From the NCBI GenBank assembly GCA_963921345.3, contig CAWUFE020000007.1, forward strand, positions 1-64,000: DNA of 64,000 nt, written 5' to 3'. Each line of letters starts with the position of its first letter. Position 1 is the stretch's first letter. Origin of the DNA: Hoeflea_A sp963921345 (GTDB taxonomy: Bacteria > Pseudomonadota > Alphaproteobacteria > Rhizobiales > Rhizobiaceae). Below, piece after piece: positions 27,561 to 36,592 of the stretch. The notes under the pieces are model-generated. The model had not been told where the DNA came from. It saw nothing but the letters and a program-made list of their open reading frames with translations, and did not search any database. A program made the position numbers and the translations under genes.

Positions 27561-28547
27561 TCAAGACGCTCCGGCGCCGGATTTGGCGAAGGCCATCAGT
27601 TCCTCGACGGGATTCTCCGGCAGCATCAGACGCACGTGAACCAGCAGGTCGCCGCGTGTGCCGTCATGATCCGGCAGACCCTTGCCGGCGACACGCAGAA
27701 CCCGGTCAGAGCCGGACCAGGGCGGTACAGAAACCAGGATTTTGCCGTCGAGCGTTGCAACCGGGAGTTTTGCGCCGGTGATGCCCTGATGCAGCGGAAC
27801 CGGAAGCTCGTGGACCAGATTGACACCGTCGATGCGCAAATGTGGGTGCTTCTTGAAACGAAATTTGATGATAGCGTCGCCGGTCTGCCCGTCACCGGTG
27901 GCCTGGCCATGACCGCGCAGCCGCAACACCGGTTCGTTCTCGATCCCGGCCGGCACGCGAACCGAAACCGATTTGCCGGTCGGCAGCGTCACATTCAGCG
28001 GCGCGGTCCGCAGAGCCGTTTCCAGCGACACGAACAAATCGACATGGATGTCTCCGGTTTCGAACGATGCGGTCTCTTCGGCGTCGCCGCCCGGAATGTC
28101 GTCAATTCCCGGCGCGTCATCGGCACCACGGACGAAGGACTGGCCGAAGATCTTTTCCATGATCTCTTCGTGGGTCGAGTCGGCGAACCCGTCCGATTGT
28201 GGATCCGACGCCTGTTCCTTCGGTTCCGAACGCTTTTCTTCGGACTGATCGGACTCCGGGCGTTTGAAACCGAAACCGGGCATGCCAGAGGCAAAGCCGC
28301 GAAACATCGAGCGTCGCGGCAGCGGACGACCGGAAGCATCGATCAGTCCGTCGTCATACTGGCGGCGTTTTTCAGCGTCCCCGAGAATCTCGTAGGCCGC
28401 CAGAATTTCGCTGAAGGATATGTCGGAATCGATCCCCTGTGGATTGCGGTCCGGGTGGGTCGCCTTGGCGTAGCGGCGGAACGCCGCCTTGATCTCGCTG
28501 CTGCTGGCGACCCTGGAAATGCCGAGGATCGAATAGGGGTTACGCAT
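27561..28547 (-). CDS. DnaJ-class co-chaperone (CbpA-like: J domain plus C-terminal domain)
   Basis: J-domain proteins stimulate Hsp70 ATPase and pass it client proteins. The 328-residue protein has a J domain at residues 2 to 65 with the HPD motif in KATHPDRNP and YEILGDAEKRRQYDDG. A charged linker of about 100 residues follows, and then a DnaJ C-terminal domain with LPTGKSVSVRVPAGIENE and GDLLVHVRLMLPENP. It lacks the CxxCxGxG zinc repeats of DnaJ, so it is a type II/CbpA-like member. Start is the ATG at 28547. Confidence 0.9.
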   Translation of the reverse strand: MRNPYSILGISRVASSSEIKAAFRRYAKATHPDRNPQGIDSDISFSEILAAYEILGDAEKRRQYDDGLIDASGRPLPRRSMFRGFASGMPGFGFKRPESDQSEEKRSEPKEQASDPQSDGFADSTHEEIMEKIFGQSFVRGADDAPGIDDIPGGDAEETASFETGDIHVDLFVSLETALRTAPLNVTLPTGKSVSVRVPAGIENEPVLRLRGHGQATGDGQTGDAIIKFRFKKHPHLRIDGVNLVHELPVPLHQGITGAKLPVATLDGKILVSVPPWSGSDRVLRVAGKGLPDHDGTRGDLLVHVRLMLPENPVEELMAFAKSGAGAS

Positions 28548-28688
28548 GACACCGTCCACTCAATACGCATACGCGCCGACCGCGGAACGCCCGCTTTTCG
28601 GCTCCACCTGCAATTTGTCCGGCAGGTTTCGATGTTTTAGCGCCAACTTGCTAATGAGGCCCTAAGGAGCCCATTGCGGGATTGGCCG

Positions 28689-29108
28689 TCAGTCCTGCTT
28701 TTCCATCGTTTCGAGGGTCCAGTCCTGGCTCATGCGCGCCCGGCATATCTCGCCCATATACTGGGCGACACCGTCATAGCTGTGCTTGGACGCGATGAAT
28801 TCCCGACAGACCCGCCTGACTCCGCCGTTTTCCCGCACATAGCTGACGACACCGCCGTCGCCGGTCGTCAGATTGGCCCAGGGCAGGTGGTGGATGAAAC
28901 CCTTCGTCACATCGGCCTCGGCGACGGTCATCTTGATGAGGTCATCATCCGACAACACATCGGGGACAGTCGAGATCGAACCCGTGATCGTGCTGCGATC
29001 GGGGCCGGTTCCGAGACCCAGTCCGCTGCCAAGGCAACCCGAAACGAGCAGCATGGTGCACAGCGTGCAGGTCAGAGCCGTGCCGCTGCCAAAATACCAC
29101 TTACGCAC
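28689..29108 (-). CDS. RT0821/Lpp0805-type surface lipoprotein
   Basis: The 139-residue product has a short signal peptide (VRKWYFGSGTAL onward) and a lipobox LVSGC near residue 25, so it is probably lipid-anchored. The mature part has TGSISTVPDVLSDDDLI and ends with a conserved region, WANLTTGDGGVVSYV through CREFIASKHSYDGVAQYMGEIC (in two blocks), typical of a small outer-surface family of alphaproteobacteria. The GTG at 29108 is the best start because it gives a proper signal peptide, although no strong ribosome site is present. It is divergent from pdxH. Function unknown. Confidence 0.72.
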   Translation of the reverse strand: MRKWYFGSGTALTCTLCTMLLVSGCLGSGLGLGTGPDRSTITGSISTVPDVLSDDDLIKMTVAEADVTKGFIHHLPWANLTTGDGGVVSYVRENGGVRRVCREFIASKHSYDGVAQYMGEICRARMSQDWTLETMEKQD

Positions 29109-29181
29109 CAAGGCGTTCTTTGCTAGGTCAAACTGTCTGCGCGCCACATCTGCCGCCGCGTCACATATCAGGTAAAACACA

Positions 29182-29805
29182 ATGGTAACCGAAACAGAAT
29201 TAACGAAGGGTGACTTTTCCCTGTCCGACGAGCCGATCGCCCTGTTTCGGGAATGGTTGCAGGACGCCCATGAACACGAACTGAACGACCCGACGGCCCT
29301 GGCGCTGGCGACGGTCGATCCGGACGGAATGCCGGATGTGCGCATGGTGCTGCTCAAGGACGTCGACGAACGAGGCTTCACGTTCTACACGAACTTCGAA
29401 AGCCGGAAGGGCGACGAACTTCAGGCCACGCCGAAGGCGGCCTTGTGCTTCCACTGGAAATCGCTGCGCCGCCAGGTGCGCATTCGCGGCAATGTCGAGG
29501 TGGTCAGCAACGAGGAGGCCGATGCATATTTTGCCACACGGCCGCGCGGCAGCCGCATCGGCGCATGGGCCTCGCAGCAATCGCGCCCGCTGGAGAGCCG
29601 TTTTGCCCTGGAGAAGGCGGTGGCCGAATACACGGCCAAATACCCGATCGGCGAAATCCCCCGTCCGCCTTACTGGTCGGGATTCCGGGTGATGCCCGAC
29701 ACGATCGAGTTCTGGCACAATCGCAAGTTCCGCCTGCATGATCGGATCGTGTTTGCCCGCCGCGAGGCGGGGCCCGGTTGGGACAAGACACGGCTGTATC
29801 CATAA
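29182..29805 (+). CDS. pdxH: Pyridoxamine 5'-phosphate oxidase
   Basis: PdxH oxidises pyridoxine or pyridoxamine 5'-phosphate to pyridoxal 5'-phosphate with FMN. The 207-residue sequence is full length, with RMVLLKDVDERGFTFYTN (FMN binding), SRKGDELQATPKAALCFHW, RQVRIRGNVE, and the C-terminal EFWHNRKFRLHDRIVF with GWDKTRLYP. It faces away from the lipoprotein gene. Confidence 0.97.
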   Translation: MVTETELTKGDFSLSDEPIALFREWLQDAHEHELNDPTALALATVDPDGMPDVRMVLLKDVDERGFTFYTNFESRKGDELQATPKAALCFHWKSLRRQVRIRGNVEVVSNEEADAYFATRPRGSRIGAWASQQSRPLESRFALEKAVAEYTAKYPIGEIPRPPYWSGFRVMPDTIEFWHNRKFRLHDRIVFARREAGPGWDKTRLYP

Positions 29806-29877
29806 CGACGACGCAGCCTCGAGGCGACGGAAGTTGAATCGAACTGTGAACGGCTTGAATCAGTTTCTGGCGAGCCC

Positions 29878-29906
29878 TTGACAAGCTTCTGTAATCCGTA
29901 AGGAAT
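29878..29906 (+). promoter_or_regulatory. Promoter candidate for the GntR-family regulator gene
   Basis: A perfect -35 hexamer TTGACA lies at 29878-29883, and 17 bases later comes AGGAAT, a weak -10. It is about 55 bases before the regulator start. Confidence 0.4.
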
Positions 29907-29911
29907 TTGCC

Positions 29912-29926
29912 ATGACGTCCTGTCAT
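29912..29926. promoter_or_regulatory. Inverted repeat, possible GntR autoregulation operator
   Basis: ATGAC at 29912-29916 and GTCAT at 29922-29926 form a perfect inverted repeat with 5 bases between. It lies just after the candidate -10 and before the GntR gene, where a repressor would block its own promoter. Confidence 0.35.
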
Positions 29927-29959
29927 TGAGGCAGGCATCGGTTTTGGCGGGTTCGATCC

Positions 29960-30697
29960 ATGAGCGAACTGATCTACTACGACCTGAAACAGGTGGCCGG
30001 GCTGGCGCCCAGCCTTTCCACACAGGTCGCCCGGGAGATCGGACGGCGGATCGTTTGCGGAACCTATCCGCCCGGCGAACTGGTCGAGGACGAAGGCGCG
30101 CTGGCCGAACGTTACCAGGTGAGCCGCTCGGTCATTCGCGATGCGGTCAAGATCCTGGTCGGCAAGGGGTTGCTGGAAGTGCGTCGCGGCATCGGCACCC
30201 GGGTCCGGTCACGAACCAGTTGGGGATTGCTGGATGACGATGTCCTGGCCTGGTACCAGTCGGCACCGCCCAACAGCGATTTCTTTCGGCAGCTGATGGA
30301 TATCCGCCTGATTTTTGAGCCGAAGGCGGCTCGCTGGGCGGCCGACCGAGCGAGCGGGGAGGAGATCGATCAGATCCGGGCCGCGATCGAACGGATGGAG
30401 GCGGAGAAGGGATCGGTCGAGGATTTCGTCATCGCCGATGCGCTCTTTCACCGCTCGATCCTGCACGCCGCGCACAACGAATTTCTCATTGCGATGGAGG
30501 GCGTGATCTTTTCCGCGCTGCTCAGCAGCATTCGGTTGACCAACATGGATCCGCGGGAAAACGAGGATTCGCTGCCCTTCCACCGCGAAGTCTACGAAGC
30601 GATCGCCGCGCGCGACTGCGAGCGGGCGGAACGGGTCATGGACCGACTGCTTGCGGACGCCAATCGCAGGCTGGTCGAGCGGATCGAGGAAAGCTGA
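29960..30697 (+). CDS. GntR/FadR-family transcriptional regulator with FCD domain
   Basis: This DNA-binding regulator has 245 residues. The N-terminal winged helix spans about residues 15 to 85, with YQVSRSVIRDAVKILVGKGLLEVRRG in two parts (recognition helix around SRSVIRDAV). The FCD effector domain follows, with metal-ligand-like residues in DIRLIFEPKAARWAA, DALFHRSILHAAHN and FHREVYEAI. FCD members often sense sugar acids or small carboxylates. It converges on the acyl-CoA synthetase gene and might act on that locus, but this is inference. Confidence 0.88.
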   Translation: MSELIYYDLKQVAGLAPSLSTQVAREIGRRIVCGTYPPGELVEDEGALAERYQVSRSVIRDAVKILVGKGLLEVRRGIGTRVRSRTSWGLLDDDVLAWYQSAPPNSDFFRQLMDIRLIFEPKAARWAADRASGEEIDQIRAAIERMEAEKGSVEDFVIADALFHRSILHAAHNEFLIAMEGVIFSALLSSIRLTNMDPRENEDSLPFHREVYEAIAARDCERAERVMDRLLADANRRLVERIEES

Positions 30698-30712
30698 GGC
30701 CGATCCGCCCGC

Positions 30713-32464
30713 TCACTCGAGCAATTCGATCATCCGGTCGCGCATGACGAATTTCTGCGGTTTGCCGGTGATCGTCATCGGAATTTCTTCGACGATGCGG
30801 ATGTGGCGCGGAACCTTGTAATGCGCAATCTGCCCTTCGCAGAAGGCGCGCACCTCTTCTCCGGTCAGCTCGGTATCCGGCACCGCAATGACCCAGGCGC
30901 AGACCTCTTCGCCGTATTTGTCGTCCGGAATGCCGAACACCTGGACCTCGCTGACCTTCGGGTGACGGAACAGATATTCCTCGATTTCGCGCGGGTAGAT
31001 GTTCTCGCCGCCGCGAATGATCATGTCCTTCACCCGGCCGGTGATGGCACAGAAACCCTCGGTATCGAAGGTGGCGAGGTCGCCGGTGTGCATCCAGCCG
31101 TCGCGAATGCTCTCGCGGGTCCTCTCGTCGTCTTCCCAATAGCCCTTCATGACGGAATATCCGCGCGTGCACAGTTCTCCCTGTACGCCGACCGGCACGA
31201 TTGCCCCGTTGTCGTCGACGATCTTCACTTCGAGATGCGGATGGACCCGGCCGACCGTGCTGCAGCGCTTGTCGATGGGATCGTCCACAAAGCTCTGGAA
31301 GGATACCGGGGAGGTTTCGGTCATGCCATAGCAGATCGTCACCTGTTCCATGTGCATTTCGCCGTTGACCCGTTCCATCACCTCGATGGGGCAGGGTGCG
31401 CCGGCCATGATCCCGGTGCGCATGCGGCTGAGGTCGTAAGTGCCGTTGCGCAGTTCCTCCAGCATGGCGACGAACATGGTCGGCACGCCGTAAACCGCCG
31501 TGCAGCGCTCGCCGGAGAGGGTTTCCAGCGTTGTCTTCGCTTCGAAGGCCTCGCCGGGAAAAACCATGGCTGCACCCTTGCTGACGACACCCAGCACGCC
31601 CATCACCATGCCGAAGCAATGGTAGAGCGGCACCGGAATGCACAGCCGGTCGGACTCGGTCAGCAAGATCCGATCGGTCACGAAGCCGGCATTGTTGACG
31701 ATGTTGTAGTGCGACAGCGTCGCCCCCTTCGGTGCGCCGGTGGTTCCGGAGGTGAACTGGATATTGATCGCATCGTCCGGGTTGAGTTCGGCATCGATCG
31801 ACGGCAGCCGCAATTGCTGCGCCGGGCCGCCGAGTTTGCGAACGGTATCGAAGGGGAAAATGCCCGGTCCGGGCTCGGCGCACAGGCCGATCACATGCTG
31901 CAGCTGCGGAAGTTTCGCGGATTGCAGCCGCCCCGGTTCGCACCGATCCAGCTCGGGAGCCAGTTGCCGGATCATGGCGAGGTAGTCGGACGTCTTGAAG
32001 CGTTCGGCCGCGACCAGCGCCTTGCAGCCGACCTTGTTGAGCGCGTACTCGACCTCGGCCAGGCGGTAGGCGGGATTGATGTTGACCAGAATGACGCCGA
32101 TGCGCGCGGTGGCGAACTGGGTCAGCAGCCACTCGTAGCGGTTCGGCGACCAGATGCCGACACGGTCGCCCTTGCCAAGCCCGAGCGCCAGGAACCCGGT
32201 GGCCAACTCGTCGATCTCACGGTCGAAATCGTAGTAGCTGCGGCGAATGTTCTGGCTCGGAACGACCACCGCGTCCCGAGGTCCGAACCGCGCAACGCAA
32301 TTGCGCAGCAATTGCGGAATGGTGACATATTGCAGAGCCGGTTCTTTCGGCCCGCTGACATAGGAACTGCCGTCAAGCGGCGCGCCGCCCGGACCGGTTG
32401 CTGCCGATGGATCGCCGTTGTCTCCTTTGATCTGGGACGAAAGGCTTTCGTTCAGGATGGACAT
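30713..32464 (-). CDS. Acyl-CoA synthetase (AMP-forming), ACSF2/FadD-like
   Basis: The enzyme activates a carboxylic acid to its CoA thioester through an acyl-AMP. The 583-residue protein has all the ANL motifs: FTSGTTGAPKGATLSHYNI (P-loop), YGMTETSPVSFQ, the hinge GWMHTGDLATFD followed by GRVKDMIIRGGENIYP, and the C-terminal lysine in PMTITGKPQKF. The ATG at 32464 follows AAGGA by 8 bases; the frame is open upstream without homology. It begins 11 bases after the amidase stop, so it probably activates the acid released by that amidase. Substrate unknown. Confidence 0.9.
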   Translation of the reverse strand: MSILNESLSSQIKGDNGDPSAATGPGGAPLDGSSYVSGPKEPALQYVTIPQLLRNCVARFGPRDAVVVPSQNIRRSYYDFDREIDELATGFLALGLGKGDRVGIWSPNRYEWLLTQFATARIGVILVNINPAYRLAEVEYALNKVGCKALVAAERFKTSDYLAMIRQLAPELDRCEPGRLQSAKLPQLQHVIGLCAEPGPGIFPFDTVRKLGGPAQQLRLPSIDAELNPDDAINIQFTSGTTGAPKGATLSHYNIVNNAGFVTDRILLTESDRLCIPVPLYHCFGMVMGVLGVVSKGAAMVFPGEAFEAKTTLETLSGERCTAVYGVPTMFVAMLEELRNGTYDLSRMRTGIMAGAPCPIEVMERVNGEMHMEQVTICYGMTETSPVSFQSFVDDPIDKRCSTVGRVHPHLEVKIVDDNGAIVPVGVQGELCTRGYSVMKGYWEDDERTRESIRDGWMHTGDLATFDTEGFCAITGRVKDMIIRGGENIYPREIEEYLFRHPKVSEVQVFGIPDDKYGEEVCAWVIAVPDTELTGEEVRAFCEGQIAHYKVPRHIRIVEEIPMTITGKPQKFVMRDRMIELLE

Positions 32465-32475
32465 GGCCGAATTCC

Positions 32476-34842
32476 TTACATAGTCCGCCAGTCGCCGCTT
32501 TGCTCGAAGGCATGGGCTGCCTGGTAGATTTTCAGTTCGCCGTAGCTTGGACCCACGAGCATCATGCCTATCGGCAGGCCTTCGCTCAACCCGCACGGCA
32601 CATTCATCGCCGGCAGGCCGCCGTTGAAGGGCGCGGTATTGCCGATCATCTCAAAGGCTCGCTGGACGTAGAGACTGATGGAACAGTCGGGCGGCGGGAT
32701 CTCCTGGGCCTTCATCGGCAGCGTCGGCATCAGCAGAAGGTCGTGCTGCTTCAGGGCCTCCAGATAGCGTTCGTTGCACCGACGCATCAGGTTCTGGCCC
32801 TTGCCGTAGAAACGGCCGCGATACTGCGTCTGGAAGTACTCGCCCAGGAACATGCAGACCTTGAGCGAGTGGCTCAGTTCGTCCGACCGGTTGCGCCACT
32901 GCGCCATATGGTCGGTCATCGACGGGAGAAACAGGCCGCGATAATTGGTGCCGGCGGAATGTCCATGCATCATGCCGTCCTGCAGCCCTTCCAGCGTGAT
33001 TGCCGTCCAGCAATCCACCGCCAGCAGGTGCTCGGGAATCGAGATCTCCTCCACCCGGGCGCCGAGCTCGCGAAACCGGTCGGCGGCAGCCATCACCCTG
33101 TGGTCGACATCGGCCTCGCTTTCAGGGCGGGCAAAGCCTTCCTTCAGCACTCCGATCCGCAGACCCTGGGCGCCCCGGCCGAGCGCCTCCGTATAGCGGT
33201 AGACCTTGGGCTTGTACTGCCGCGGGTCTAGCCCGTCCTCGCCGGCCAGAACCTCCAGCAACAACGCGTTGTCGGAGACGTTCGACGTCACCGGTCCGAC
33301 ATGGTCGATGGTCTGCTCGATCGGCATCACCCCGGTATAGGGCACCAGCCCGTGTGTCGCCTTCATGCCGTAGACGCCGCAATTCGACGAGGGGATGCGG
33401 ATCGAGCCGCCCTGGTCTCCGGCGATCGCCATATCGACTTCGCCGGCCGCGACAAGGGCCGCCGAACCCCCGGACGAGCCGCCGGCCATGTATCCGCGCT
33501 TCCACGGATTGTGGATCGGGCCCTTGGCGCCGGTGTGCGAACCGCCCGAGAGGCAGAAATTTTCGCAGTGCGCCTTGCCGGCAATGATCGCACCGGCATC
33601 GAGCATGCGGGTGACGATGGTCGCGTCGATCTCGGGCGTATAGCCCTCCATCACCGACGAGCCGTTCATCATCGGCACGCCCGCCAGACAGACCGTGTCC
33701 TTCAGCGCGATGCGCTTGCCGCGCAGTGGTCCGTCGACGGCACCCTTGATGTCGGTTTTGACGTACCAGGCGTTCAACGGGTTTTCCGAACCATTGGGAA
33801 AATACCCGGGAGATCGCGGATAGCGCACCTCAGGCAGGTGATCCGGTGTGGCGTCCAGCCGATCGTAGGACTGGATATAGGGCTCCATGATCTCGCGATA
33901 TTCCTCCAGATCCGCGTCGCTGAGATTCATGCCGAAGCGGCTGGCCATGTCGCGCATCTGCGACAGGGTGGGGCGGGTGATTGTCATGGCGCTGACCTCG
34001 GATGGAGACGATCGCGTCTGTTCGCGGTTGGATTTGGATCGGTTGCGGGTGCGTTCGCCGGCCGTGGTCCGGTTGCCTGCCGAAGGCGCGGCCGGTCGGG
34101 CTCGAGTCGCTCTTGCTGCGCCGAAGCCCAGGAACTGGTTGACCTTGGCCGGGTCCAGCAATTCCGCCTGGCTCAGTTCGCCGACGACCCTGCCGCGTTC
34201 CAGAACCAGAACCCGGTCCGACAGGTCGGCGATGAAATCGAAATTCTGTTCGACCAGAAGAACCGACAGACCGCGGCGTCGACGCAGTTCGTTCAGGGTC
34301 TCCGCCATCTCTTCGATGATCGAGGGCTGGATGCCTTCGGTCGGTTCGTCGAGCAGCAGCATGTCCGGATCGCCCATCAGGCTGCGCGCCAGCGCCAGCA
34401 ATTGCTGTTCGCCGCCGGAGAGGGCTCCGCCCTCGCGGTCGAGCAGCCGGGTCAGGCGCGGAAAATCGGCAAGCACCGCGTCGAGCACATCGCGCTCGGC
34501 GCCGCCGGCATAATCGTGCCAGGCGAACCGCAGATTGTCGCGCACCGTCAGCTGGGGGAAGATCCCGCGCCCCTGCGGAACATAGCCGATCCCGAGCCCG
34601 GCGCGTTCATGCGGCGGCAGCCGAGTGATTTCGATTTCATGAAAGCGGATGGCGCCGGAGCCGGCCGGCAGGAACCCCATCACGGTCTTGAGCAAGGTCG
34701 ATTTGCCCATGCCGTTGTGGCCGAGAATGCCAACCACCTCGTCCTCGGCGACGTGCAGGTCGATGCCGTGCAGGATCGGGACTTTGCCATATCCGCCCGA
34801 CAGCCCCTTGATTTCCAGCACTCTCGTCGCTTCGTCGGACAC
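32476..34842 (-). CDS. In-frame fusion: UrtE/LivF-type ABC ATPase plus amidase
   Basis: One open frame of 788 codons (GTG start) contains two enzymes. Residues 1 to about 248 are an ABC ATPase with GHNGMGKST, LSGGEQQ and MLLLDEPTEG, ending NQFLGFG as LivF/UrtE proteins do. Residues about 249 to 285 are a Ser/Arg/Thr-rich linker. Residues 286 to 788 are an amidase-signature enzyme with Lys in RIALKDTV, GGSSGGSAALVA and DQGGSIRIPSS, giving the Lys-Ser-Ser triad; it resembles the amidases found beside nitrile hydratases. GAGGT lies 8 bases before the internal ATG at 33987, so a separate amidase may also be made. The ATPase stop expected after GFG is missing. It sits between the other ATPase and the acyl-CoA synthetase. 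Confidence 0.85.
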   Translation of the reverse strand: MSDEATRVLEIKGLSGGYGKVPILHGIDLHVAEDEVVGILGHNGMGKSTLLKTVMGFLPAGSGAIRFHEIEITRLPPHERAGLGIGYVPQGRGIFPQLTVRDNLRFAWHDYAGGAERDVLDAVLADFPRLTRLLDREGGALSGGEQQLLALARSLMGDPDMLLLDEPTEGIQPSIIEEMAETLNELRRRRGLSVLLVEQNFDFIADLSDRVLVLERGRVVGELSQAELLDPAKVNQFLGFGAARATRARPAAPSAGNRTTAGERTRNRSKSNREQTRSSPSEVSAMTITRPTLSQMRDMASRFGMNLSDADLEEYREIMEPYIQSYDRLDATPDHLPEVRYPRSPGYFPNGSENPLNAWYVKTDIKGAVDGPLRGKRIALKDTVCLAGVPMMNGSSVMEGYTPEIDATIVTRMLDAGAIIAGKAHCENFCLSGGSHTGAKGPIHNPWKRGYMAGGSSGGSAALVAAGEVDMAIAGDQGGSIRIPSSNCGVYGMKATHGLVPYTGVMPIEQTIDHVGPVTSNVSDNALLLEVLAGEDGLDPRQYKPKVYRYTEALGRGAQGLRIGVLKEGFARPESEADVDHRVMAAADRFRELGARVEEISIPEHLLAVDCWTAITLEGLQDGMMHGHSAGTNYRGLFLPSMTDHMAQWRNRSDELSHSLKVCMFLGEYFQTQYRGRFYGKGQNLMRRCNERYLEALKQHDLLLMPTLPMKAQEIPPPDCSISLYVQRAFEMIGNTAPFNGGLPAMNVPCGLSEGLPIGMMLVGPSYGELKIYQAAHAFEQSGDWRTM

Positions 34843-34845
34843 GGG

Positions 34846-35562
34846 TCAGGCCTTCTTTCCGAGATAGACGTCGCGCACCAGCGGATCCGACATCACGGCT
34901 TCGACGTGATCCTCGACGAGGATGGCGCCCTGGTGGAACACCGTGACCGTTTCGGCGATCGAGCGGATGAACTGCATGTCGTGTTCGACGACGATGACGG
35001 CCGCCGTGCGGGTGATGTCGTCGATGATCGCCGACATGCGTTCTATGTCGGTGGCGCTCATGCCGGCGGCCGGCTCGTCGAGGAGGACGAGCCACGGATC
35101 GCCGACGACGACCATGCCGAGCTCCACCCGCTGGCGCTCGCCATGGGCCAGGCGGCCGAGATCCGTCCGGGCGATCGGACCGAGCGCCAGCCGGTCGATG
35201 ATCTCGTCGGCTCGCCGGTCGGCCTCGTCGGCTTGAGCGAACCGGCGGGCGGCGATCCAGATGTTCTCGAAAACACTGAGCCCGTCCATCACGTTCGGTA
35301 CCTGCGTCTTGATACCGACACCGAGCGAGGCGACTTCATGGGGATGCCAACCGGTGGTTTCGTGGCCGCGCATGAAAACCTGGCCCTCGGTCGGCGACAG
35401 CAGTCCGGTGACGCATTTGAAGAACGTGGATTTGCCGGCCCCGTTCGGACCGATCAGGCAGCGCAGTTCGCGGGCCTTGAGTTTGAAGTCGATGTGATCG
35501 GCCGCCACCACGCCGCCGAAGCGCATGGTCAGGCCATGGGTTTCCAGGACCACCTCAGCCAT
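34846..35562 (-). CDS. ABC transporter ATP-binding protein, LivG/UrtD type
   Basis: This is one of two ATPases that power the branched-chain/urea-type importer of this locus. The 238-residue protein has Walker A GPNGAGKST near residue 38, the degenerate signature LAHGERQRVELG, Walker B WLVLLDEPAAG, and the D-loop/H-loop EHDMQFI. LAHGE instead of LSGGQ is usual for this subgroup. The ATG at 35562 overlaps the end of the permease gene by 8 bases, and the fused ATPase-amidase gene starts 3 bases after its stop. Confidence 0.92.
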   Translation of the reverse strand: MAEVVLETHGLTMRFGGVVAADHIDFKLKARELRCLIGPNGAGKSTFFKCVTGLLSPTEGQVFMRGHETTGWHPHEVASLGVGIKTQVPNVMDGLSVFENIWIAARRFAQADEADRRADEIIDRLALGPIARTDLGRLAHGERQRVELGMVVVGDPWLVLLDEPAAGMSATDIERMSAIIDDITRTAAVIVVEHDMQFIRSIAETVTVFHQGAILVEDHVEAVMSDPLVRDVYLGKKA

Positions 35563-36592
35563 AGGCCCGTTCCCGATTTCGAAGGCGGCGGGTCTGGCGC
35601 TGCCGGCGCCGCGGCAGGCGGCCGAAGCTGACGCTCCAGGCCCTGGCCACCGCCGGCACGAGGCCTCCCGGCAAGAACAGCACGAAGACGACGAGGATGA
35701 GCCCGGTGATGACCGCATTGTCGATCAGCGTCTGCTGACCCAGAAGAAACTTAAGGTAGGCGAGCCCCGCGGCGCCGAGGATCGGCCCCAGCCGGGTTCC
35801 CAGCCCGCCAACGATGCACCAGACGATGATTTCGGCGGACTGACCCAGGGAAAACAGGTTGGGGGTGACGATCTCGCCCCAATTGGCAAACAGCGCCCCG
35901 GCAAATCCGGCGATCGCCGCGCCGGTGGCGAACAGCAGGGTCTTGCGTGCCCGCACGTCGTAGCCGAGCAGGGCGATCCGGGTTTCATTTTCGCGGATGC
36001 CGACAGCGATGCGGCCGAAGGAGGAGCGCAACAGCGCCGAGACCAGCAGGTAGACGATGAGCAGGCACAGGGCGCAGAAATAGTAGAGCGCATCGCCGTA
36101 GATATAGGCCTCCGGATCGCCCGGCACGTTCAGCGTCTGGAAACCCGGGATGCCGTTGAAGCCGCCGAGGCGGGCTTCGCCGATCACGTATTGCGGACCG
36201 GCGGTCGAATTCATGAACTTGAACAGGATGAGCGTGACGACCAGCGTGATGACGCCGAGATAGACGTCGGTCAGACGGCCGTAGAACATCATGGCGCCGA
36301 GGATGGCGGCGAAACCGAACGGCAGCAGGATCGCAAGCACCATCGGCACGGTGCTTTCGCCGACATTGATGGCCGCTATGGCATAGGTGTAGGCGCCGAG
36401 ACCGAAAAACGCCGCCTGACCGAAGCACAGGATTCCGCCGAAACCCCAGATCAGTCCGAGGCTGAAGGCCAGCATGCCGTAGATGACCAGGATGGTCAGC
36501 GTGTAGGTGCTGATGGCGTAGGGCAGCAGCCAAATCGCCAGCGCCGCCACGACAAGGGTGACGACGGCGTCTTTTGCCCATCCGGTCATCAC
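35555..36592 (-). CDS. ABC transporter permease, LivM/UrtC type
   Basis: This inner-membrane permease of 345 residues has about ten hydrophobic segments. Segment LAFSLGLIWGFGGILCFGQAAFFG, shown here only in part as GLIWGFGGILCFGQAA, is the conserved first core of LivM/UrtC proteins, and GIRENETRIALLGYDVRARK is the cytoplasmic loop that contacts the ATPase. Its start (36592, with a second ATG at 36589) overlaps the stop of the other permease, and its end overlaps the LivG/UrtD gene. A basic tail rich in Arg closes the protein. Confidence 0.92.
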   Translation of the reverse strand: MMTGWAKDAVVTLVVAALAIWLLPYAISTYTLTILVIYGMLAFSLGLIWGFGGILCFGQAAFFGLGAYTYAIAAINVGESTVPMVLAILLPFGFAAILGAMMFYGRLTDVYLGVITLVVTLILFKFMNSTAGPQYVIGEARLGGFNGIPGFQTLNVPGDPEAYIYGDALYYFCALCLLIVYLLVSALLRSSFGRIAVGIRENETRIALLGYDVRARKTLLFATGAAIAGFAGALFANWGEIVTPNLFSLGQSAEIIVWCIVGGLGTRLGPILGAAGLAYLKFLLGQQTLIDNAVITGLILVVFVLFLPGGLVPAVARAWSVSFGRLPRRRQRQTRRLRNRERAYG

